From Microdochium bolleyi (taxonomy: Eukaryota > Ascomycota > Sordariomycetes > Xylariales > Microdochiaceae), in contig KQ964255.1 of the NCBI GenBank assembly GCA_001566295.1, positions 124,001 to 188,000 of the forward strand: a stretch of 64,000 nucleotides of DNA, in the 5' to 3' direction. The notes under the pieces are model-generated. The model had not been told where the DNA came from and made no database searches. It saw only the letters and a list, made by a program, of their open reading frames with translations. A program made the translations under genes and the position numbers. Numbering within the stretch: position 1 is the first letter of the stretch; each line of letters starts with the position of its first letter. Below are positions 30,413-40,443 of this stretch, one piece after another.

Positions 30413-31516
30413 TTACCCTGGTGGCATCGAAATCCTTCGCGTCAGCAGCCCTGGGAACCCGGGAAACCCTAGCAGCTCTGGTACCGCTGGGACTTCTGGG
30501 ACCCTTACGACCTCCAGAGTTTCTGTGTCCTGCCGGGCTTCTTTTAAAATGGTAGCCATGACTTCAGGCTCACTCTCCGCCCACATCTCCCGCGCCTCAT
30601 CGCAGTCATCGAAATGGAGCAGGAACTGGTCGTGCGTGAGCGCCCCGAGCCCGCAACCTATGCAGCTCACGCCGTGCTCGAGCTCGTCCCGCGCGCGGTT
30701 GTACCAGGGGAACGCCATTGCGGCCATGTAGCGGTGGTGCGCGTGCCACGGCCCGCCGAACCGCCCCGGCAAGAACATCCCAGCGCGGGATTCGGACGTC
30801 CCCAGGACCCGACGGAGCATTTCCCGGGCATGCACGCGCGCGACAAGGACCCGTGGTCGCCAGCGCTGGCCGTAAGTATCGAGCGAGTACGTGCCTGGCA
30901 GCGTGTGGAGGACCATGCCGCGCAGGCAGCGGCGCACCTCGATCGGCCTTAGGTCGACGAGCGCGGCGGGCCTTGCGACGGTGGCCATTGTGACGACCGC
31001 GAAGGCGGCGGAGTTCCTGAGGCACGGGAGACAGCAGCGGGATAGAGTCGGCAGGAACACGTAGCTCCCCATGCGCCCACACTGGAGACACGTCGGGTGC
31101 CCAACGAGACGCTCGTGGAGGGTGCTGATCGTAAATCTGCCGGCGAGACCCGTGCGCAGCAGCACCGCGAGCTGCGGCAGGGCGTGCGCCATGAGCCGTG
31201 CAATCTTGGGCGTCCTCGTGGGCACCTCGCGAGCGCGCCGGCTGGCACGTCGGAATGCAGCGAGAGACGCCAGGTCGAGCTGCTCCAGCACCTCGCAGAG
31301 CAGCTCCGTCGGCAGTCTGTCGAGCATGCCGAGCTTCGCTGGGGCCAGAGGATTGAAAGGCAATTGCTGACGCGCGAAGAGGTTTTCCTTTTCGTCCGCG
31401 TCCAGATAGATAAGCGTGCGTTCCGCGTCGCGACGGCGATATGAGCAGGTCCGTAGGATGGCTTTGCGTTTTTGCTCTGTGTCTATGATGGGACTGCCTA
31501 CAGGAGGCATAGCCAA
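30413..31516 (-). CDS. F-box protein with Cys-rich module (paralogue A)
   Basis: Intronless, 367 aa. An F-box lies at about 65-105 (LDRLPTELLCEVLEQLDLASL). It is followed by a Cys-rich module with PTCLQCGRMGSYVFLPTLSRCC and CLRNSAAF, and a later VSCIGCGLG pair, which could bind zinc. The C-terminal tail (VRVPEVPAVPELLGFPGFPG) is low-complexity and derives from short repeats in the DNA. The predicted role is substrate recognition for an SCF ubiquitin ligase; target unknown. It is clearly paralogous, and divergently oriented, to the damaged gene at 32723-33885, sharing the FLPTxxRCCxxCL and FPWY...GVSCxGC landmarks. Confidence 0.78.
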   Translation of the reverse strand: MAMPPVGSPIIDTEQKRKAILRTCSYRRRDAERTLIYLDADEKENLFARQQLPFNPLAPAKLGMLDRLPTELLCEVLEQLDLASLAAFRRASRRAREVPTRTPKIARLMAHALPQLAVLLRTGLAGRFTISTLHERLVGHPTCLQCGRMGSYVFLPTLSRCCLPCLRNSAAFAVVTMATVARPAALVDLRPIEVRRCLRGMVLHTLPGTYSLDTYGQRWRPRVLVARVHAREMLRRVLGTSESRAGMFLPGRFGGPWHAHHRYMAAMAFPWYNRARDELEHGVSCIGCGLGALTHDQFLLHFDDCDEAREMWAESEPEVMATILKEARQDTETLEVVRVPEVPAVPELLGFPGFPGLLTRRISMPPG

Positions 31517-32722
31517 AAATGGAAGCCATGGACATGTTGTACCTGTCGGTACAGTTAGATAGAGAGTAACGATGCAGTATGTTGCAATTCGCGACTGCGA
31601 TATTACAGGCAGATTACCTTGTGCTTTCCAATCTCAAAGGGTCATCAAGCAAATATATCTTGCAGGAGTCGGACGGGCGAGGCATGCTGAGCAAGTGAGT
31701 GGAAGGAGGGAAAGTTGATCGTTCGCATCATCTTCACTCGCAGATTACTTATGCTATCCTCAAGTTGATGCAAAATCCGTCCAGCACTGGACAGGGGGAT
31801 CGCATGTCGCCATTAGCAATGTCTGATGGGCGCAATGCCACCGCCGTACCTGAGATGGCGAACGGATGGGACTGTCTAGCCCAGCGGGGGCACTCCTCTG
31901 TCATCAATACCCTGAGCCCCCGCATACTTCATCTGAACAGGTTAGAAAAGGAGCATTGGGCTGTATCAGCTCCGAGAGTGAAAAGCTGAAGTGCTGAAAT
32001 GCTGTTGGCGCTGCCAGACTTTTTGAGTGCAATAGAGCGTAAGTTGTTTGACACCCTAGGGTAAGGAACTACGGAGTGGGCTGTATTAAGACAAGAGGTT
32101 CCTATTGATTGAGATGCTGCCCTTATACCTTATTGGCCGCACAGATAGTTTCGGAATGCGATTTATGACCGTCTGCAAGAACAAATAAATCTTCAGGCGC
32201 GCTTGCTCCGGCCATCTATAGGACCAAGAAGGTAAAGAACAGCAGCTGAATGACTAAGATCAACTAGCGGAGCTTGCCAGGCTGCTGTTGGGTCGCCTGG
32301 CCGGGCTGGCGAGTGGTAACCTTTGGAAAACCTTCCCGAGCCACGACGACGCAAAGGCTGGTACTACCGCGAGAGCCTCCTTTCCTTCTCGATTTCATAG
32401 TGGCGGGTCGTTGCCGTGTTTTTTCGAGTATTGGGAACGATGACGACTCAAGGCATTGTAGAATATGCTCGGTCAGCTGTCCCCGGCCGATCTTTCGAGC
32501 GGCATCTCGCGGTGCCTATCTCCGGTACTCATCCACCCGTCCGCATTTTCACGGGGTACATATTTTGAGTTATTTGCACTGCATCTTGTGGCCTACCTCG
32601 TTCTCCATCAGTTTCCAAATCAAGTCAGATCGCACATACAGCACGAATCAACCACCGCCTCAGGAAGACACACCCTACTCAAACATCCAACCAGACAGAA
32701 CACTCGAAGCACCACATCAAAC
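31517..32722. other. intergenic stretch between divergent F-box paralogues
   Basis: About 1.2 kb without convincing coding signal. It should hold both promoters. No inverted repeat that would explain the paralogue arrangement was noticed. Confidence 0.4.
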
Positions 32723-33885
32723 ATGGCACCACAACAACACAACAAAGCTCCCTCGCGCACGGCCGCCGCGAGCCACGACATCTTCAAGTCGTGCTGCTAC
32801 AGGCCCAGCGAGCTGCAGAGCAGCCTCATCATGTCAGATTCCCCGGGCCCGCAGAACGACACCGCAGTCACCTCGCTCCTCACATCGCCCAATTCCGCAA
32901 CCTCAGCAGGGCTGGGCTCCTTCGAGGTCCTGCCCATGGCCCTGAAGCTCAAGATCCTCGAGATGCTCAACCTCATCTCCTACCTCGCGCTGCGCCAGGC
33001 CAGCCGCGCGGCGCGCAAGCTCGCCACCGAGAACCACAAGTACCAGGCGCTCATGCAGTATGCGCGCAAGCCCCTGCAAGGCATGGTGCGCGTCAACATG
33101 GGCGACAAGTTCTCCATCGGCGTGCTGTACCAGCGGCTCGTCACGCCCACGTGCAGCGAGTGCTGCGCCGCCTTCGGGAGCTGCCTCTTCCTGCCGACAA
33201 GCCACCGCTGCTGCATCAGATGTCTCGACACCTCCGCCGCCTTCGCTGCGGTGAACCTACACACCATCGCCGACGCCGCGCAGCGGGCAGGCTTCATGTC
33301 TCTCGACGACGCTGCACGCTTCCTCGCGACCTCCCCGCTGGCACAGGCGGCCCTGCGGCCCATGACGCGGCATCCCCTGAACAGCACAAGGACGGCCGGA
33401 TATACAAGAACAGCCCGACCGCCAGGGTCATAAGCTACAGCGAGGCCCGCGCCCTACTCCCCGCCGCCCTGCTCCTGTCCCTACTCCTACGGGATAGGCA
33501 CCCGCCGCTCCGGGCCGTCAGCTACTGGGACCTGCCCGCGCGCGTGCGGCGCAGCATCGACGACGACTGCGGCAAGCTGGGCCTCCGAAGGACTGCAGCC
33601 GTCGAGTTCCCGTGGTACGATCCAGCGACGGACCAGGTGGACAGTGGCGTAAGCTGCGCCGGATGCCAGGGGGGCGGCCACCGCATGTGTACGCGGACCG
33701 TCACACCCAAACATCTGGATGTGGTGTACACAAAAGAGGAATTTCTGGCGCACTTTAAGACGTGCGCGGAGGCAAGGGCGATGTATCGACGCTCCGCGAT
33801 GAGGGCTCGTAGATGGGGGACGGGAAGAAAGAGCTGTCGGGCGGAGATCAACGAGCTTGCAAGTCATTTGAGGTTGACGCTGTAG
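32723..33885 (+). pseudogene. F-box-like/Cys-rich gene (paralogue B) with a frameshift
   Basis: The first frame starts at ATG 32723 (AAACATGG) and stays open to 33433. It contains an F-box-like segment (SFEVLPMALKLKILEMLNLIS) and the Cys module TCSECCAAFGSCLFLPTSHR with CCIRCL. The rest of the homology to paralogue A (VEFPWYDPATDQVDSGVSC and the AHFKTCAEAR region) is in the next frame, ending at 33885. The switch needed between about 33370 and 33420 equals loss of one base or gain of two. No intron fits without deleting conserved sequence; a 134-bp GT-AG candidate (33251-33384) restores frame but removes residues matching paralogue A. So this is a recent pseudogene, a sequencing error or an unusual splice. 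Protein length would be near 385 aa if intact. Confidence 0.65.
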
Positions 33886-34255
33886 AATGCTATGTGCTGG
33901 GATAGGCGAATTGAGAGTCCATGTATATAGCATCATTTCTTCTTCAGGCATGAATATGATACACCTCTACCCGCTGACAAGCAGCATTTCTCATTCAATT
34001 GACTCTGGACTGATTAAGGACATTCTGCGCACGCTGCGAGGAATGGATGATCCCTTTCCTTTGGTATATTATGACCCGTAGGGCTCGACTCACGAGGCCT
34101 TGTGCTCGTCCTATTGTTTTCCATGAAGTGAACATTAATTGTCACACACCAACCTAGAGAATTACGATTGCCATAGTCAAAGATGTATAGTGAACGAAGT
34201 ATTACAAGGATTTTACACAGGATGCTTCATTTCAGCACAATATCGACCGCGCCAC
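33886..34255. other. short convergent intergenic region
   Basis: 370 bp between the 3' ends of the F-box paralogue and the minus-strand hydrolase; AT-richer than its neighbours, nothing recognised. Confidence 0.4.
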
Positions 34256-35100
34256 TCAAACGTTGGGCCACCCCGCCTTGAGATGCTCTACCGCGTCCGC
34301 CTCGGTGACCACGTCGGCGTACTTTGCGTTGAGGTCGAAGAGGTTCGAGTTCTGGATCTTGTCTGATGCGACCAAAGACGACTATCAGCACACCTCGAGC
34401 AAACATGATTCAGATGCGCGGGAGAAGAGAAACATTAGAGGGGAAAAAGGTAGGTGACTCACCACTACGGTCACCACATGCCGAGGCGACAACCTATCTC
34501 GCCCAGGTCAGCAAAAAGTGAACCAGCCTCGCCTCCCCAACGAGCCAAACCATCGAGGGAAAAATAAACAGCACTCACCATCGGCCGATACCCGGACTGC
34601 ATGGCATCCAGCGTGCTGGCGCGGACACACCCGCTCGTGCTCACGCCGCACAGGACGACCGTGTCCGCCCCGAGGACGGCGAGATCCGAAGCCAGGTTCG
34701 TCCCGAAGAAGGCGCTCGCGTACTTCTTTTTCACCACGAGCTCCCCGTCCCTCGGTTCCAATCCTTCCAGCCACCCGCCCAGCCCTCTCTCATCCTTGAT
34801 ATTGAACGCCGCGAGGCTCTTGCTCTTGAGGTAGAAAAGCCCCGCGTCCGCCATGTCCGGGTGCGTGTACTCGACGGCCGTCCAGATGATGGGCGTCCCC
34901 GAGCTGCGGGCCGCGGACACGAGGCGGCGCATGACGTCGGGAGCGGCGGCCGAGGGCGGGTGGGAGAGCGTGGACAAGGGGGAGCCTTCGGTCCAGTAGG
35001 CCCTGCAGACGTCGACCATGAGCAGCACGGGTTTGGTGCCCCAGCCCATCACGTTGCCGAACCCAGAGGCCTTGTACTCTGCGATCATGGCGTCGGCCAT
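34256..35100 (-). CDS. isochorismatase-fold cysteine hydrolase (N-carbamoylsarcosine amidase-like)
   Basis: Three exons, 35100-34579, 34493-34463 (31 nt) and 34362-34256, giving 219 aa in a continuous frame. The family cleaves C-N or vinyl-ether bonds with an Asp-Lys-Cys triad. Asp30 lies in LLMVDVCRAYW, Lys in VVKKKYASAFFGT (124-126), and the nucleophile C158 in CGVSTSGCVRAS. The second exon completes the strand MVVASACGDRS, and the third gives NLFDLNAKYADVVTEADAVEHL, the usual C-terminal end of the family. Length is normal. The substrate is unknown; carbamoylsarcosine-type amidases or ureidoacrylate-type hydrolases are the nearest analogues. No neighbours suggest a pathway. Confidence 0.88.
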
Positions 35101-35576
35101 TGTTTCTTCCTCCCTTTTTCTCTCTCTGGCGGGTTGGTGGGATAGCCGTGGTGCAAATCTGATATGTGGTGGGGTTCCAAGTGACCGTTGTCGTCGTTGT
35201 TGACTGTGCTTTCAGACCAGTTGGCAGCCGCAAGGGGAGCCTGCCAGCGGAGCGGGTGTGCCGCTGCCAGTATATCTATCCCGGCAGGCCCCACTGTTGT
35301 TGTTGTCGGCACCTGGGCCCGGCGCCGTGCATCCCGACGGCTGGCCTGCTCCGATTGTCGGGTGGGGACTGCTCGGTCATCTTTCCGAGATACCTTGACC
35401 CCACGTTGGAGGGCGACAGAGGTGCATTCGTCAATCTGCATCAGTCTCGCTGTTCGTGCATTGTCTCGTCGTGTATCATTCGTTACTCTACATTTTCATA
35501 TCCCATCTTTTACTCCATCCTGCCCCCATCTCCGACTTCCATCCTTTCTCTGCTTCCACCAGCAACATGCCTTCCC
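35101..35576. other. promoter-side intergenic region of the hydrolase
   Basis: 476 bp upstream of the minus-strand hydrolase and downstream of the DUF3292 gene; pyrimidine-rich near 35480-35565. No gene seen. Confidence 0.4.
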
Positions 35577-37706
35577 CTACCACGCCTCCCACTTCTGCCC
35601 GCCCATCGCGATCAGCCGGTTGAACAGCTCGTCCCGCAGTGGAACAGCAGTAACCCTCCACAAGGCTCCCTGGCGATCCTCAATCTCCAGGCCATCATTG
35701 ACCTCGCTGCCCAGCGCCCACCCGACAACAAGCTTCGCCTTCCAGCCGTACCCGCCCAGCTTCTTCAGCCCCGCAATGTCCCCGATCGGGATGCTCCAGA
35801 GCGGGTGCAGATCCTCACGGTCCACGCTGCCAATCTTCTCAATCGTCGAGTCCGTGCTGAACGCCACGCACGGGATCGTCGCCTTGCTCGAGATGTACAC
35901 GTGGCCCTTCTGGCCTTTGTATCGGCATAGGAAGTCGACAGGCCCAGAAGTGAGGTCCTTGTGAGGCGCCGGGACCACGCCCAGGCGGTCTTTGGCGTGG
36001 TGCGAGCCTGTCTTGGCGCGAATGTGGTCGGCCCCGATGACCGTCTTGACCGCGCCCTTGGTGGTGTTCTTGAAGAAGTTGACAATTTTGCTGCCCTTCC
36101 TCCCGTGCTTCTTGTCCTTGGCGGCGTCGATGTCATCGCCGGCCGTCTCGTGCGCGACGGTAGGGTCGTGCGCCATGGCCTCCTCAATCTCAGCAGCCGA
36201 GGCGTTGAGCGGAGGTTCCGCCCCCGTCGCCCGAAGCTCGGCGTCGGTGATCTCCGCGGGCCGGTCTGGGGGTCCCTCCGTAACGCGCGGCGGCGGGGGA
36301 AGCGGTGCCTTGTTGACCTCGCCGATGCGCAGGAGGGTGAGCGTGAGCTGCGCGTTCGTCGGGACGCCCTTGAGCACCGTGTTGCGTAGCTCGAGGAGCT
36401 TCTGCCAGTTGGGGAACTTTCTGTTGAGCAGCGCGAGGCCGCGCGAGATGATGGGGTCGCCGAAGAAGCCGAACCCGACACCGAATGTGGCGCCCTTGGT
36501 GAACATGTAGGATGAGGTGAAGAGCGACACTAGCAGCAAGGGGGCGAGGATGCCGGCGAGTCTGACGCGGACAGTGTTCTCGGGGAACGGAGGCGTCGGC
36601 GAGAGCGCGTTGGCGAACCGCTCCCAAGTGTCTGCCGTGTCCGCAAGAGCACGCATCGTGGGCCTCATCTTGTTCCACACGGCTGTCTCCATAGGCACCT
36701 TGGTCTTGTCCTTGGACGGGTGCGGCTGACCGCCCGAAGCGGCCTCTTTGGCGTCGGCGGCACCGGTCGCGATAGAGGTCGGGTCGGGCACGTCGCTGCC
36801 GGGGGCCTTGTCGTCCGCATCGGGGTCACCTTGGGGGTGCTTGCCAGTGGCGCTGGAGAGAGCCACGCTGGCGAAGGTGTTGAAGAAGTTCGAGGCTTCC
36901 TTCTCGACGGCCTCGCCCTTGTGATTCTCGGGGGCACCGGTGGCGCTGTCGTGGCTGGCCAGCACGCCCGCCTTGGGCTTCTGCACGCCGCCAGTCTTGG
37001 AATCGACCAAGGCGAGCGGTGCTGGGGGAAACAGGTACTCTCTGGACGGCGGGTAAGCGACCAGAGTGATGACAGTGGCCAGGAGCAGGGGTGTGATGAG
37101 GTCGAGAGCCCAGGCGACGAAGTAAGCGGCGCAGAAGCCCGAGGTGCGGCGAGTTTCGCGCCACGACCGCAGGCGGACAATCTGCTTGACTGCACCGAGG
37201 ACACCGATAATGACTGTCATGTACAGGCGCTCGATGTGGGCCCGCAGCTTGTCCGGGCTGAACTCCTCCTCGTCTGCAATGTTGAGGTCGAGATTGCCCG
37301 GCACGGAGGTGGGGACCTCCTTGACGTGGTAGATTTGCTTGTTGAAACGGCGGGTGAGCAGCCAGAGCTCCTCGTTGTCGATGCCGCCGACGAGGGGCTT
37401 GGGGATGTCCTCCTTGGGCTCGTTCCAGCCGAGGTTGGCAACCTCGTCGTCGTGAGGCACCTGGGCATGGCCCATCTCGTCCTGCTCCTCCATGGCAAGG
37501 GCGTGGGAGAGGGTAGGCTTTTCGGCGAGGTGGGTGGCCTTATCGTGCTGGAGGGGGTCTGTGACGGGCTGGGTCGAGTGAGGGACGGGCAGGACCTCGG
37601 TGGCTGCGTCGATGAGGGAGGAGACTGTGTAGGTGTTTGTTGTGTCCTCTTTTAGGCCCTGGGGAGGAGGACCGGCAGGGTCTTTGTGTGACATTGAGGA
37701 CGCCAT
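35577..37706 (-). CDS. DUF3292 family membrane protein
   Basis: Intronless, 709 aa. I recognise the fungal DUF3292 layout. An acidic N-terminus includes LGWNEPKEDIPKPLVGGIDNEELWLLTRRFNKQ split over about 91-123. Two membrane segments lie at about 161-180 and 191-218, then a long polar loop (about 220-380), further hydrophobic segments at 381-402 and 405-418, and a Lys-rich region near 540. The beta-rich C-terminus (about 590-709), with CRYKGQKGHVYISSKATIPC and LHPLWSIPIGDIAGLKK, resembles a GRAM/PH-like membrane-binding fold. The function is unknown; lipid or organelle membrane association is only an inference from this architecture. It is likely a conserved single-copy type gene rather than part of a cluster. 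Confidence 0.85.
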   Translation of the reverse strand: MASSMSHKDPAGPPPQGLKEDTTNTYTVSSLIDAATEVLPVPHSTQPVTDPLQHDKATHLAEKPTLSHALAMEEQDEMGHAQVPHDDEVANLGWNEPKEDIPKPLVGGIDNEELWLLTRRFNKQIYHVKEVPTSVPGNLDLNIADEEEFSPDKLRAHIERLYMTVIIGVLGAVKQIVRLRSWRETRRTSGFCAAYFVAWALDLITPLLLATVITLVAYPPSREYLFPPAPLALVDSKTGGVQKPKAGVLASHDSATGAPENHKGEAVEKEASNFFNTFASVALSSATGKHPQGDPDADDKAPGSDVPDPTSIATGAADAKEAASGGQPHPSKDKTKVPMETAVWNKMRPTMRALADTADTWERFANALSPTPPFPENTVRVRLAGILAPLLLVSLFTSSYMFTKGATFGVGFGFFGDPIISRGLALLNRKFPNWQKLLELRNTVLKGVPTNAQLTLTLLRIGEVNKAPLPPPPRVTEGPPDRPAEITDAELRATGAEPPLNASAAEIEEAMAHDPTVAHETAGDDIDAAKDKKHGRKGSKIVNFFKNTTKGAVKTVIGADHIRAKTGSHHAKDRLGVVPAPHKDLTSGPVDFLCRYKGQKGHVYISSKATIPCVAFSTDSTIEKIGSVDREDLHPLWSIPIGDIAGLKKLGGYGWKAKLVVGWALGSEVNDGLEIEDRQGALWRVTAVPLRDELFNRLIAMGGQKWEAW

Positions 37707-38787
37707 GGCGGAGGTGTTTTCCGTTGCGGCAGGCGTATTGCTGTGCGTACGAGGCGTGATAGAAAGAACAAGGGCAGGGATCTGGATCTGGATCTACAGC
37801 CTCTGATGTGGACGGGCAGGGTTTAAAGATCCGCGAGGCCCAGGGCTGACGAGGATTGACGAGGGAAAGGACTTGGCAGGATGGGATGCGACGTAGGGAT
37901 CATCATGTCGAGGCATGTGTCCCACGACCGGAATATGCCACTTCTGTACGGGCTGAGACAGGTGACGTCGTTGTGCCCGCCGCGGAGCTAGTGCCCCGCG
38001 ACAGCGCTCTGCGAGGCGCGCCAGCCCGCTCCAGGCCCTGTCACTGTCGACTGAGGCTGAAGCAAGCACATGCAGCTCCCAATAAATGATGCATCCTGTG
38101 CACCGATTGGGCAATGCTTTGCAGCCCAGCATCGATCGATCAGTCGACAGGGGATTGTGGGCACGCCCATGAGGGATGCGACGAACCCGTGGCAGCCCGG
38201 AATCCACAGCCACGTTGCATGATGTAACATCTGAAGCTCCCGCCGACTGCCCACCGGACGAGTCCGGAACGGCCCCAAAAGCCCTAATGGTGCAGCTCAC
38301 GAGTGCCGACAGTCTGGCAGAACCAGCTCTGGGAACTCAAGAGATTCTTATCCCCGCGTGTCTTTTGGTGTTTCCTGTCGTCTGCACAGCGGGCATCCTC
38401 CGCCCCGGTGGTCAGAGAGCTCGCTGCAACACCTCCGTGGACCTCTCGGCACTCCCCCACCCAAGCACAATTGCTGGAGCAGCTGCTCCTCTATGACGCC
38501 ATGTCCACATCACAACCACCACAACACGCTGTCAGTCCACTGCCGAGCACTCCGGCCCAGCATGGCCGTCAAGGAACAGATACCAGTGCTCACTGCTGGG
38601 GCGAAAGAGGACGTGACAGGATATAATGCACAGCGCAGCTCTTCGTAGCCAGCTAGGACAATCAATGACCCCAATTTCCTCACTCTGTGACATCTCATCC
38701 GGAAGAGCAGCACCAAGATCCAACAAACCACAGGGTACACGATCAAACAACAAACCTCACACAACGATCCAGACACAACCCGCAGCC
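37707..38787. promoter_or_regulatory. divergent promoter region, DUF3292 / phosphomannose isomerase
   Basis: About 1.08 kb between two start codons, with no supported gene. Several small open frames overlap on both strands. A CA-rich stretch (about 38700-38785) directly precedes the isomerase ATG, typical of a fungal 5' leader. Confidence 0.45.
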
Positions 38788-40169
38788 ATGACGGACCTCG
38801 TCTTCCAGCTCTCCGGCACCTGCAACAACTACCCTTGGGGCAAGAAGGGCCGGGACTCGCTCGCCGCGCAGCTGTGCGAGAAGACGCCCGGCACGGGCTT
38901 CGCCATCGACGACGACGAGTACTACTCGGAGATGTGGTTCGGCGACTACGAAGACTTCCCCGCGCGCAAGCTCGACACAGGCGAGACGCTCAAGGAGGTC
39001 CTCGCGCGGGACAAGGACCGGTTGCTCGGCAAGAAGGTCGTCGAGCAGATGGACGGGCAGCTCCCGTTCCTGCCAAAGGTATGCCGACTTTTGATAAAAC
39101 ACATTCGGAAATACTTTGTTATTTGCGGGTGACCGAAGTTTGAATCGTTCAAAGACAAAAAGATCACCGTTGACGATAGCTCGTTTCAAACAAACAGATC
39201 CTGTCAATCGCCAAAGCGCTTCCCCTCCAGATCCACCCGAACAAGGACCTCGCGGCGAAGCTGCACGCCCGGGACCCGGAGCAGTTCACGGACCCGAACC
39301 ACAAGCCCGAGATCGCCGTCGCGCTGTCCGACTTTGAGCTCTTCGCGGGCTGGAAGCCGCTGGCCGAGATCCAGCCCGTCTTCGCCGCCATTCCGGAGCT
39401 GCACCAGTTCCTGCCCAAGAACACCCAGCCGGACAGCAAGTGGACGGACGGCACCCTCCGCGAGGTGACCCGCGCCCTGCTCACCGCGTCCCCGGAGACC
39501 ACCGAGTCCATCCAGACCACCCTCTCCAAATCCAAATCACAACAGCTCCCCTCATACATCCCGCAGCTCCTCCCGCGCCTGCAGTCGCAGTACTCCGCCA
39601 CGGACGCGGGCACCCTCGTCGCGCTGCTGTGCATGAACTTCCTGACCTTCTCCGCGGGGGAAGCCGTCTTCATCCCCGCCGACGGCATCCACGCGTACCT
39701 GTCGGGCGACATTGTCGAGTGCATGGCGCGCAGCAACAACGTGCTCAACAGCGGCTTCTGCCCGCGCGCCGAGCGCAACAGCATCGACCTCTTCACTGAC
39801 ACGCTGACGTTCGACAAGGCGCACAGTAAAGAGGATGCCATTCTGGAGAGCAAGCCCGCCACGGGCGGCAGCGGCGGCAGGGGGGCCGGGAGGAGCCGCG
39901 GGGGCAAGACGGTCGTGTACGCGCCCCCGATGAGCGAGTTTGACATGTACAAGACGGATCTGCAGGCCGGGGAGGAGGACGAGCTCGCGCCGCACGAGGG
40001 CCCCGCGGTCGCGATCGTGACCAAGGGCAGTGGTGCGCTCAAGGCTGACGGGAGGGAGTTTGAGGTCAAGGCGGGCTTCATCTTCTTTGTTGCGCCTGGT
40101 GTCGATGTTACCTGGACGGCTGGTGCTGATAGCAAGGACGGGTTGCAGATTCACACTGCTGCCGTATGA
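38788..40169 (+). CDS. mannose-6-phosphate isomerase, type I
   Basis: Two exons, 38788-39078 and 39198-40169, 420 aa, close to the family norm. It interconverts fructose-6-phosphate and mannose-6-phosphate, feeding GDP-mannose for glycosylation and cell-wall mannan; cytosolic and zinc-dependent. It starts with LSGTCNNYPWGKKG. The zinc-site strand LQIHPNKDLA supplies the Gln and His ligands, and KPEIAVAL the Glu. The signature IPADGIHAYLSGDIVECMARS supplies the second His, followed by NNVLNSG. The 119-bp intron (GTATGC...AAACAG) sits immediately before ILSIAKALPLQIHP, joining the frames cleanly. The Gly/Arg-rich insert GGSGGRGAGRSRGG near residue 315 is a local peculiarity. Housekeeping gene. 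Confidence 0.95.
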
Positions 40170-40443
40170 GCTTGATCAAAAGCGTTGAGATGATGTAGGG
40201 CAACTCAACTCTCCGGTGTCATAGGTTGTTCAGCTCTGACTTCAAATTCACCCAGAACGCCATCTATATACAGCTCAGTCCATATTTTTGAGTATTAGAT
40301 CCATCCCCCATATCAAGTGTCCCTCCCAAGCTTTTCGTTGCCCTGAAAATGTGTTTCAAAATCTTTTGGTTGCCGTGACAGCGATGACGTTTCCGCTATT
40401 GAGAAGAACGGTCTTTCCCTGCACGACTTGCAGCTCCAGAAAG

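Noticed and set aside
33251..33384. 134-bp GT-AG intron that would repair F-box paralogue B
   Set aside because: It would delete residues (VNLHTIA and following) that match paralogue A, and the donor GTGAAC is weak.
39164..40135. 323-codon minus-strand open frame
   Set aside because: Antisense shadow of phosphomannose isomerase exon 2.
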